Positions 32,503 through 39,046 of a stretch of 45,595 nucleotides of DNA are shown in pieces (within the stretch, counting starts at the first letter, position 1; each line of letters opens with the position of its first letter). The notes below the pieces were generated by a model. It was given only the letters and a program-made list of their open reading frames with translations. It did no database searches and had not been told where the DNA came from. Origin of the DNA: an uncultured Erysipelotrichaceae bacterium (lineage in GTDB: Bacteria; Bacillota_I; Bacilli_A; RFN20; CAG-826); the NCBI GenBank assembly GCA_902774655.1, contig CACYJD010000001.1:1-45595 (forward strand). Direction: 5' to 3'. A program made the position numbers and the translations under genes.

Positions 32503-33718
32503 CACTCAACACCTCACAATGAACTAAAAAATAACATGTAATTAAATAGCATGTTTCAGGATCCTTCTGTCCGTCAGGCAAACAATCATTTAACTTTGTC
32601 GCGATTTGGTTTATTACTTCATCTTCACTCAAGTGAAGACTGTAAAAATAATGGTCAGACCAATTCTTTATTTTTTCGCCAAATACAGTTGACCCATTTT
32701 GAGTCTTTTCTTCATAAGAAGTAAAGCAACTATCAATATCGTAATAATCATCAGCAATTCTCTTTTTGATTCTGTTTCTAGAATAAGGAATTGTGTTTTT
32801 CATTTTTTCATCTATTCGTTTGGCTTCCGTAGTTAATGGCTTTTTATCTCCATCGAAATGGCCTAATAAATAATCAGCGACCCTTGTTATTCTTTCCTTA
32901 AAGAATGTTTTATCCATTGTTTTGTCGATGGTCGAATATTTAATCGCTTCTCTTTTTGTCTTGTATAAAAGTTTATAGTCTTCAACATTTGGACTACCGT
33001 GATAAAGTCTATAGTGTCTAGCACAAACCGCTATTTTGTTTGATGAGGCTTCTACATCACTTGGCTTATAAATGCCACTAGTTTGAAAAGTAAACTTTGT
33101 TGCTTCATCAATTGGATTAGGATAAATATGCACTATTTCATAGTTTTTAATGTGCCTACCTTTATATTCAGGAGCAAGTATATCTTCACAAAACGGGCAT
33201 CTTCCTTTCATTTCTTCAATAAAGTCATAATCAAGAGCATCTGGTTCATTATCAACATGAAGAGGTCCTTCTATCGCATTACGATAAAAATCACAGAATT
33301 CTTCAGTTACATCAATTTGTGTAAAAAACTTTTCACAAGCAATCGAACATGCGTGGCAAAAAACATCAAAGTCCGCTGCGTATGATTCAGCTATATTTAA
33401 ATCCTGGTATGCAAAAGCAATGGCCCTTTTGTTAATTGCCCTAACAAAGAAACTAAAAAGAGCAATAAAATCTATAGGCTGTGGAATTTGCGATAGCAAA
33501 CGAGGATTGATTAGTTTCGGGTCGCTAGCCCTACCAAGATCGCCATCAAATAGTTTTCTGCAATTGCTGTCTTCTTCGTTTCTATAATCTAAATATTTGG
33601 GATGTTTTAGAGCTTTGAGAAGACTACCAACAAAAACAGCTTTATTTTCATAAGCTGGAGATAATGATTTTTTTATGCCGTGGCAGAACTCACAAAATTT
33701 GATAACAATGTCCTCCAA
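32486..33718 (-). CDS. ABC-3C effector-like protein with HNH-type zinc domain
   Basis: A 410-residue protein. A central HNH-like zinc motif has CPFC (residues 174-177), HIYP (197-200), SSNKIAVC with CARHY (232-236), the order expected for an HNH/treble-clef nuclease. Another Cys pair occurs at the N-terminus (CEFC, 9-12). The C-terminal part is helical. It probably cuts nucleic acid when released by the ATPase, which is inference. The start is TTG at 33718 with AGGA eight bases upstream; no ATG start fits. It lies upstream of the small and ATPase genes in one unit. Confidence 0.75.
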   Translation of the reverse strand: MEDIVIKFCEFCHGIKKSLSPAYENKAVFVGSLLKALKHPKYLDYRNEEDSNCRKLFDGDLGRASDPKLINPRLLSQIPQPIDFIALFSFFVRAINKRAIAFAYQDLNIAESYAADFDVFCHACSIACEKFFTQIDVTEEFCDFYRNAIEGPLHVDNEPDALDYDFIEEMKGRCPFCEDILAPEYKGRHIKNYEIVHIYPNPIDEATKFTFQTSGIYKPSDVEASSNKIAVCARHYRLYHGSPNVEDYKLLYKTKREAIKYSTIDKTMDKTFFKERITRVADYLLGHFDGDKKPLTTEAKRIDEKMKNTIPYSRNRIKKRIADDYYDIDSCFTSYEEKTQNGSTVFGEKIKNWSDHYFYSLHLSEDEVINQIATKLNDCLPDGQKDPETCYLITCYFLVHCEVLSDETSE

Positions 33719-33745
33719 ATAATAAAGTCCTATGAAAGTCCGATT

Positions 33746-33770
33746 GGTCTCATTGTCAGAGACCTTTTTT
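33746..33770 (+). terminator. Plus-strand terminator-like hairpin
   Basis: GGTCTC-ATTGTCA-GAGACC is a perfect 6-bp hairpin followed by six T on the plus strand. No plus-strand gene precedes it. It lies in the leader of the ABC-3C operon, so on the minus strand it may act as a structured leader, or it may shield the operon from read-through. Confidence 0.75.
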
Positions 33771-33828
33771 AATTTTCTAACGCTATGAAATGCTATTAAC
33801 TTTAGTTAGGCAAACGACTTTAAATCTA

Positions 33829-33837
33829 ATTATAGCA
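33829..33837 (-). promoter_or_regulatory. Extended -10 promoter of the ABC-3C operon
   Basis: On the minus strand TGC-TATAAT is a perfect extended -10 box with no strong -35 at 17 bases. Transcription would start near 33822 and run through TAACT-AA-AGTTA (a palindrome, possible operator) and the hairpin at 33746-33770 before the TTG start at 33718. Confidence 0.55.
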
Positions 33838-33909
33838 TAAAGATTTGTAGGATTAATGCCTAAATATCCAGCACGCGTGTTGGGAGCATAAGAAAGGAGA
33901 ATTCAAGTT

Positions 33910-34047
33910 ATGGAGTCTCAAAACCCATTTCTAAACAAATATCCACCTTCCTTCGCTTCCGAAGAAGAAGACTGGAATAACTATCGTGATGAAGAACTTC
34001 TTCATGATGCTCAACTTAAAGAGCGTGAAAAGCTAAAGAAGGACTAA
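33910..34047 (+). CDS. Small acidic protein of unknown function
   Basis: A 45-residue ORF (NPFLNKYPPSFASEEEDWN and a C-terminal KEREKLKKD) on the plus strand, with AGAAAGGAG ahead of the ATG. It is the first gene of the plus-strand unit that includes a structured leader and a sigma-like gene. The sequence is highly charged, helical at the end, with no recognised family. Its strong ribosome site and lack of stops support reality. Confidence 0.6.
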   Translation: MESQNPFLNKYPPSFASEEEDWNNYRDEELLHDAQLKEREKLKKD

Positions 34048-34285
34048 TCACAAACGTCACCTTTTACGCCACTGATTATCTTGGCGTGGAGGGGCAACAA
34101 TTAAGGTGATTGATGAAAGGCATGCCGCTTATGGACATCAACCACCTCTCTACATAGGCAATGACCATCCATAAGGTCGTTCCGATTCAAAACATAGCGA
34201 GGCAACTCACTACTTGAATTCGAACGTTTCTTTAAGCATGGTCGGTTTCATTCATGAGTACCTCGCGGAAAGCATAGGTACTTAA
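34048..34285 (+). promoter_or_regulatory. Candidate structured RNA leader
   Basis: 238 bases without a substantial gene, but with many complementary pairs in order: CACCTT/AAGGTG (34058-34063, 34103-34108) enclosing ACGCCA/TGGCGT (34066-34071, 34082-34087); TTGATG/CATCAA (34110-34115, 34136-34141); GACC/GGTC (34163-34166, 34175-34178); GCGAGG/CCTCGC (34197-34202, 34261-34266); AGTACCT/AGGTACT (34257-34263, 34276-34282). The last two helices share CCT and exclude each other, and AGGTACT lies directly before the sigma-like start codon. A 14-codon frame begins at 34115. This resembles a regulated leader RNA but matches no class I know. Confidence 0.5.
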
Positions 34286-34867
34286 ATGAAAATTACTGTC
34301 AATTTAGAAACTGAAGGATTAGTTGAAAACGATAATATCTTCACTCCTTCACCAACAAGAACAGCCGCCATTACTGTTAAAGAACTTAATGGCAAAACTA
34401 TTTATCTTACTCCTAAAGAAGCTGATTCCTATAGGAGACTTCAACAACGCTTATGGCAACAATCACAAAGGGAGGGAAGATGCATAGTCTTCTCAGAACG
34501 TTATGGTGCTAAAGTATGCCGTGGCAACTGCTCCCAATGCGAAAAAGCACGTGACCGTTATCCATTATCAATTGAAGCTTTGACTGAAAAAATAGGCCAC
34601 GAGCCTAATACTGGCGAGTTTGCTGATAGGCAAGAAGCTGAAGATCCAAGAAAAATCTATGAGCGCAAAGAAACAATGATGTTTATCAAAAAGGCCATGG
34701 ATGAAATTGGAGCTAATGTCTTCGATATCTGTTGGAGAAGAATTGTCTTGGAAGAGTCAATTCAAATTATTGCTGATGATTATGGCATCAACAGAGAAAC
34801 GCTTCGCAAGATGATTATAAAATGGACAAAAATACTCCAAGATAAACTTGCTTGGCTTAAAAACTAA
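34286..34867 (+). CDS. Sigma-70 region 4-like DNA-binding protein
   Basis: A 193-residue protein. The N-terminal half has a Cys cluster (KVCRGNCSQC) and basic positions; the C-terminal half has a sigma-factor region 4-like HTH (IFDICWRRIVLEES-type helix and IIADDYGINRETLRKMIIKWTKI). Such proteins are seen in Firmicutes mobile elements as transcription regulators. The start at 34286 has only a weak AGG site, and that site is inside the terminal hairpin of the leader. It is alone on the plus strand and terminated at 34876-34920. Confidence 0.75.
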   Translation: MKITVNLETEGLVENDNIFTPSPTRTAAITVKELNGKTIYLTPKEADSYRRLQQRLWQQSQREGRCIVFSERYGAKVCRGNCSQCEKARDRYPLSIEALTEKIGHEPNTGEFADRQEAEDPRKIYERKETMMFIKKAMDEIGANVFDICWRRIVLEESIQIIADDYGINRETLRKMIIKWTKILQDKLAWLKN

Positions 34868-34875
34868 TATCAATT

Positions 34876-34920
34876 AAGTGGCGATTTGCAATGAAAATAC
34901 TTCAGAAAGCCACTTTTTTT
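34876..34920 (+). terminator. Terminator of the sigma-like gene
   Basis: AAGTGGC (34876-34882) and GCCACTT (34909-34915) form a 7-bp stem with a 26-base loop, followed by T-rich sequence. It follows the stop codon by a few bases. The large loop makes it weaker than the others. Confidence 0.75.
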
Positions 34921-34951
34921 AATTGAAATACATAGCGAATTATCAAAATAA

Positions 34952-36349
34952 CTAATCGCCATATCTTCCATTTATTACATCAAAAATATAATCACTATTT
35001 AGCCAGAAACACTGCTTCGTATATTCCGTGGCACCAGTTAATGCATCTGGTACTGGTAACGGATTAGTATCAGAAGCATTTAAACCGTGTGGTCTTATAT
35101 GAAAGTAGCCGTTTTGTGATGCCTTAGGAAAATTATTTAATCTAATTTGACGACCGCTTGATAATGTTTGGAAACCTCTAACGATTTGTCCAGTGCTTAA
35201 AATCCTTTTTAGTTCTTCAAAGACTTGTCTTCCCTCTGTGTCTAATATTTCTTCTGGAATTGACCAGAACATAGTTTTAGTAAAAACATACTCGCCATTA
35301 ATTTTATGGAATATAGCAAAAAGGAACTTTTGGTTTATCATAGACTCCCTAAAACTACTATCTTCCCATTCTTCATTAACAACATCAATGAAGCTGAAGG
35401 CCGGAAAGGACATGTTCTCTCTAATATATCCTTCTTCTTCAACTCTTATAGTTTTTAGTGTTATGTTTGCTTTTTGGAATTCGTCTAACTTATTGACCTT
35501 TCCCGTTGCACCAAGCATGTAAGCGATATATCGTTCAAACCTATCTTTTGATTCAACCATTCTTCCAAAGCAATTAATTAGATCGCTTTCAGAGTATCCT
35601 ATAAAAGGTTGCAGTCTAGAAATAACAATATCTTCAAATGTTCTTGCGCTAAGTTCAGCGGCATTTGTTATTCTCTCAACATCTTCATTGGTCATCAAGT
35701 TTCTAATAACTTGTGTCATATAACTTGGTTTAAGAGAAAATTTTCGTGGTTTTAAGTCTATTCCAAAAAGATTAGATGCATATCTATCTAGTTGTCCGTG
35801 TCCAGCACCTGAAGTACATGCCGCTAAATAGTTAGTGTCACGTTCTGAAATATTTTCAGGATAGCCACTTTGAATTTTTGCGCTTAATATTTCATAGTCT
35901 TTTTTAATTATTTCGATATCTTCTGGAGAAAATCTATGAAGAAATCCGTGAATCAATCTCATCTCGCCATATGGCCTTCCTTCTAAATACTCATACAAAG
36001 CAAAAAGAAGATTTTGGCATTTATGCCATACGTAGCTATTTTCAAAACTAGTGTTAGAAGTTTCTTCGTAACTAAAAGAACATAAAGGAACTCTTTCTTT
36101 AAAAGTTACGCCAGCTCTTTTTCTTAAGATGCCTGTAGTCTTTAGTTCTATTCCTAGATTAGGAAAATCGGCATTGTGATCAGAATTGATAGGGTAATGA
36201 AAAACGCCCTCTTCTACTATTTGGCCTAGAACACCTTTGTTGCCGTTACCAACCAATCTATGATTAACATCGAGTTCATAAAAAGTTTTACCAATAGCTG
36301 GTTCAAACTGCATCATTAGCTCTTCAACAGAATTGTACTTAACACTCAT
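34952..36349 (-). CDS. Sau3AI-like GATC restriction endonuclease
   Basis: A 465-residue protein with the MutH/Sau3AI catalytic motif near the N-terminus: DHNADFPNLGIELKTT, i.e. Asp61, Glu68 and Lys70, preceded by GNKGVLGQIVEEG. The second half is the DNA-binding, catalytically silent MutH-like repeat typical of Sau3AI. The length is close to the 489 residues of Sau3AI. Sau3AI cuts GATC, so this enzyme probably does too, although the site is inferred. It is divergent from the cytosine methyltransferase gene. No clear ribosome site precedes the start. Confidence 0.85.
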   Translation of the reverse strand: MSVKYNSVEELMMQFEPAIGKTFYELDVNHRLVGNGNKGVLGQIVEEGVFHYPINSDHNADFPNLGIELKTTGILRKRAGVTFKERVPLCSFSYEETSNTSFENSYVWHKCQNLLFALYEYLEGRPYGEMRLIHGFLHRFSPEDIEIIKKDYEILSAKIQSGYPENISERDTNYLAACTSGAGHGQLDRYASNLFGIDLKPRKFSLKPSYMTQVIRNLMTNEDVERITNAAELSARTFEDIVISRLQPFIGYSESDLINCFGRMVESKDRFERYIAYMLGATGKVNKLDEFQKANITLKTIRVEEEGYIRENMSFPAFSFIDVVNEEWEDSSFRESMINQKFLFAIFHKINGEYVFTKTMFWSIPEEILDTEGRQVFEELKRILSTGQIVRGFQTLSSGRQIRLNNFPKASQNGYFHIRPHGLNASDTNPLPVPDALTGATEYTKQCFWLNSDYIFDVINGRYGD

Positions 36350-36434
36350 AAAAATAGTCTATCAAAGTTGAGTGTTCTTTTACAGCACGCATTTACGCAC
36401 GTATATAACAATAAATTATCTAAAGAATTTATTT

Positions 36435-36467
36435 GATCTTTACATTTTTTCCTTGATCCTGTATTAT
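36435..36467 (+). promoter_or_regulatory. Promoter of the C5 methyltransferase with GATC in the spacer
   Basis: TTTACA (36439-36444) and TATTAT (36462-36467) are 17 bases apart. GATC occurs at 36455-36458 in the spacer and again at 36435-36438, just before the -35 box. If the enzymes act on GATC, methylation of these sites could control the balance of methyltransferase and nuclease. The transcript would start near 36474, only about 15 bases before the ATG. Confidence 0.75.
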
Positions 36468-36488
36468 CTTTAGTGTAGACTTAAGCAT

Positions 36489-37742
36489 ATGAAAAAGACT
36501 GTTATTGAATTATTCGCAGGTGTTGGTGGGTTCAGAGTTGGACTCAATAACATCACCACTATTGGAGAAGATGGTAGAGCCATAGAAAAAGGTCCATGGA
36601 AATTTGTATGGGCCAATCAATGGGAACCATCAACTAAAACTCAGCATGCTTTTGATTGCTATAACATGCGTTTCCCACACGCGGTCGATAACTCAAATAT
36701 TGATATTTCTAAAGTAGACAAAGCGAGCATACCCGACCACACGCTACTCACAGGCGGGTTCCCGTGTCAGGATTACTCGGTCGCACATACACTCTCACAC
36801 TCACATGGTATCGAAGGCAAAAAAGGTGTCCTTTGGTGGCAAATCAATGAAATCTTGCAGGTTAAAAGACCACCATTCGTTTTGTTAGAAAATGTTGACC
36901 GTTTAGTTAAATCGCCAGCAAGACAAAGAGGACGTGATTTTGGTATCATGCTCCGCTGCTTATCTGAAGCTGGATATGCAATGGAATGGAGAATCATTAA
37001 CGCAGCTGATTATGGTCATCCACAACGCCGTAGAAGAATCTACATATTTGCCTTCCATAATAGCACCAAACACTATAAGGAAATGGCAACTTTAACTCCT
37101 GCTCAAATCATCTCTAAAAAAGGTGTGTTTGCTAAAGAATTCCCAATCGAATCATTCGATGAAAATAAGATAAAAGTATTTGATTTTGTAGAAAAATATG
37201 GGGATTTAGTAGAGGTTTCCGATAAATTTAAAGCAGAATTCGAGAATGCAGGATTCATGATCGGCAATAAGGTTTACACTGTTAAGACCAAACCAATCGA
37301 AGAAGCTCCTATCACTCTCGGACAAATAGCAGAAAAAGACGGAGTTGATGCCCACTACTTCTTAAACGAAAACCAACGCAAAAAGTATGAATATCTCCGA
37401 GGTTCAAAGAAAATTCCTAGAAAAGATAAAAATGGATTTGAATATATGTATTCAGAAGGAGCGATGAGTCCTTACGATGAATTATCACTTCCAGCTAGAA
37501 CGATGCTAACTTCCGAAGGAACTACTAACAGAAGCACACATATTATTAAGGATCCTAAAGAAGGCAAACTTAGAATCTTAACACCAGTTGAATGCGAAAG
37601 AATAAATCAATTCCCTGACAACTGGACAAATTCCGGTATGCCTGAGAAGAGAAGATACTTCATGATGGGTAACGCACTGGTGTGTGGCATCATCAAAAAG
37701 ATAGGAAATCAACTTAAAAAGATTATAGAAAAAGAGGACTAG
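36489..37742 (+). CDS. DNA cytosine-5 methyltransferase (M.Sau3AI-like)
   Basis: A 417-residue C5-MTase with motif I ELFAGVGGFRVG (residues 7-18), motif IV GGFPCQDYS (catalytic Cys93), motif VI LLENVDRL (133-140), motif VIII QRRRRIYIF (179-187), and C-terminal motifs IX-X (SLPARTMLTSEG region and RYFMMGNALVC). The target-recognition region lies about 240-320. It transfers a methyl group from SAM to cytosine C5, protecting GATC in the Sau3AI system by analogy. It is close to the length of M.Sau3AI. It has no strong ribosome site and a very short leader. Confidence 0.92.
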   Translation: MKKTVIELFAGVGGFRVGLNNITTIGEDGRAIEKGPWKFVWANQWEPSTKTQHAFDCYNMRFPHAVDNSNIDISKVDKASIPDHTLLTGGFPCQDYSVAHTLSHSHGIEGKKGVLWWQINEILQVKRPPFVLLENVDRLVKSPARQRGRDFGIMLRCLSEAGYAMEWRIINAADYGHPQRRRRIYIFAFHNSTKHYKEMATLTPAQIISKKGVFAKEFPIESFDENKIKVFDFVEKYGDLVEVSDKFKAEFENAGFMIGNKVYTVKTKPIEEAPITLGQIAEKDGVDAHYFLNENQRKKYEYLRGSKKIPRKDKNGFEYMYSEGAMSPYDELSLPARTMLTSEGTTNRSTHIIKDPKEGKLRILTPVECERINQFPDNWTNSGMPEKRRYFMMGNALVCGIIKKIGNQLKKIIEKED

Positions 37743-37761
37743 TTAATTAGCTAATCCTCTT
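37732..37761. terminator. Bidirectional terminator between MTase and the 37.8 kb operon
   Basis: AAGAGGA (37732-37738) and TCCTCTT (37755-37761) form a 7-bp stem with TTAGCTAA-like sequence within, followed by T-rich DNA on both strands. It separates the converging cytosine methyltransferase gene and the adenine methyltransferase operon. Confidence 0.75.
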
Positions 37762-37767
37762 ATTATT

Positions 37768-38220
37768 TTATTCTGTGAAGCTTTTTTCTATCCATAAAAG
37801 CCATTTTTTTACAGTTTGATATCTTCTTTCATAGAGCTCATCACTGTATTGCGGATATTCTGCTTTGATTATGTCTATGACTTCTTCCTTTTCCAATTTG
37901 ACTCCATATACTTTTTCTGTAACATAGACTGTTCCAAATACTTTATCGGACATCAATAACCTTATAAGTTCTATTCTTTGCTTCGTTGGAGAAAGGTTTC
38001 TAACATAACATCCCACCTCAGTGAAATGCTTATCTTTAGAAATAAGCCCTAAATACATCGCCGCAGAAAGATAGTACATCACTTGTCTATCGGTGACATT
38101 TTCCAAAACAAAGCTAATGTACTTCTTATCACTTAGTTTAGATTCGTCAGGAATATTAATTAGTGATATTACCTTTTCAAAATCATCGGCTTGAGGGAAT
38201 GGTATATCATTTCTTTCCAT
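37768..38220 (-). CDS. Small helical protein linked to Dam-like MTase, unknown
   Basis: A 150-residue soluble helical protein, with NVTDRQVMYYLSAAMYLGLI and ERRYQTVKKWLLWIE near its end, resembling winged-helix or DUF7226-like accessory proteins found next to methyltransferases. It starts within the Dam-like gene (14-base overlap) and ends at a terminator. Probably the third part of the DGQHR-Dam operon, e.g. specificity or regulation. Its function cannot be named. Confidence 0.7.
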   Translation of the reverse strand: MERNDIPFPQADDFEKVISLINIPDESKLSDKKYISFVLENVTDRQVMYYLSAAMYLGLISKDKHFTEVGCYVRNLSPTKQRIELIRLLMSDKVFGTVYVTEKVYGVKLEKEEVIDIIKAEYPQYSDELYERRYQTVKKWLLWIEKSFTE

Positions 38221-39046
38221 AAATTAGAACCTCTCTTACTGTTCTACGCCCACTATTATTACCGCTAATATTTCTATGGACATCTAAATAATTAAATTTA
38301 TATTTTGTTTTTGGGAATATTTCATTAACAAAAGCTGTGGAGTTATTGCTAATTATAACAATCGCTCCTTTTTCAATCAGCGAATCACAAAGATTTTCTA
38401 GTCGTTGTAAATCTTCCCTTGAAAAACCAGTGCTTGTGTATGATGTGAAGCCGGATGGCTCATAATCATATGGCGGATCTAAATATACGTAGTCGCCTTT
38501 TTTGGCACCTGAAACTGCATCAATAAAGTCGCAATTAAGAATCTCAACACCAGGTTTATTTAAATAAGCTGATATTTGTCTAATTTTCTCTTCACAAACT
38601 ATTTCATGTTTTCCACTAGTAGTTCTGCCTAATGGCACATTAAAGAAACCTTTAGAGTTAACTCTATACAAGCCATTAAAACATGTTCTATTTAAATAAA
38701 TAATTCTTGCTGCCTTTTTCAAAGGGGACATCTTTTTATAAGAAGGTAATCTATCTAAATCACGAATTTGGTAAAAGTAATCATGAGAGTGCTTTTTATC
38801 ATGTTCTTTTAACAATTTTATAAGCTCTTCTGGATTATCGCGAATTTGGATATAAACGTTATATAATTCTGGATTTAAATCGTTTATTGTAACATTCGGA
38901 CATTCTAAAGCAAAAGTTAATGAGCCGCCACCGAAGAATGGCTCAAATAACCTATGCTTCTTAAGTTCTTCTATATCTATTAATTGAATGATATTAGAGA
39001 CAAGCTTTCTTTTTCCACCTGCCCACTTTAATACTGGTTCCATCAT
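38207..39046 (-). CDS. Dam/DpnM-like DNA adenine methyltransferase
   Basis: A 279-residue D12-class methyltransferase. N-terminal LKWAGGKRKLV (AdoMet motif X), FEPFFGGGSLTFALE (motif I, residues 34-48), YLNRTCFNGLYRVNSKG (117-133), and the catalytic DPPY (190-193) are present. This order and the NRTCFNGLYRVNS block match Dam, DpnM and MboI methyltransferases, which methylate adenine in GATC. It begins at a TAATG overlap with the DGQHR gene. It may protect from the neighbouring nuclease, which is inference. It does not block Sau3AI. Confidence 0.92.
   Translation of the reverse strand: MMEPVLKWAGGKRKLVSNIIQLIDIEELKKHRLFEPFFGGGSLTFALECPNVTINDLNPELYNVYIQIRDNPEELIKLLKEHDKKHSHDYFYQIRDLDRLPSYKKMSPLKKAARIIYLNRTCFNGLYRVNSKGFFNVPLGRTTSGKHEIVCEEKIRQISAYLNKPGVEILNCDFIDAVSGAKKGDYVYLDPPYDYEPSGFTSYTSTGFSREDLQRLENLCDSLIEKGAIVIISNNSTAFVNEIFPKTKYKFNYLDVHRNISGNNSGRRTVREVLIYGKK

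Noticed and set aside
34115..34159. 14-codon leader gene (MKGMPLMDINHLST)
   Set aside because: It is too short to support as a gene. Its bases also take part in the proposed RNA helices. Mentioned only within the leader.
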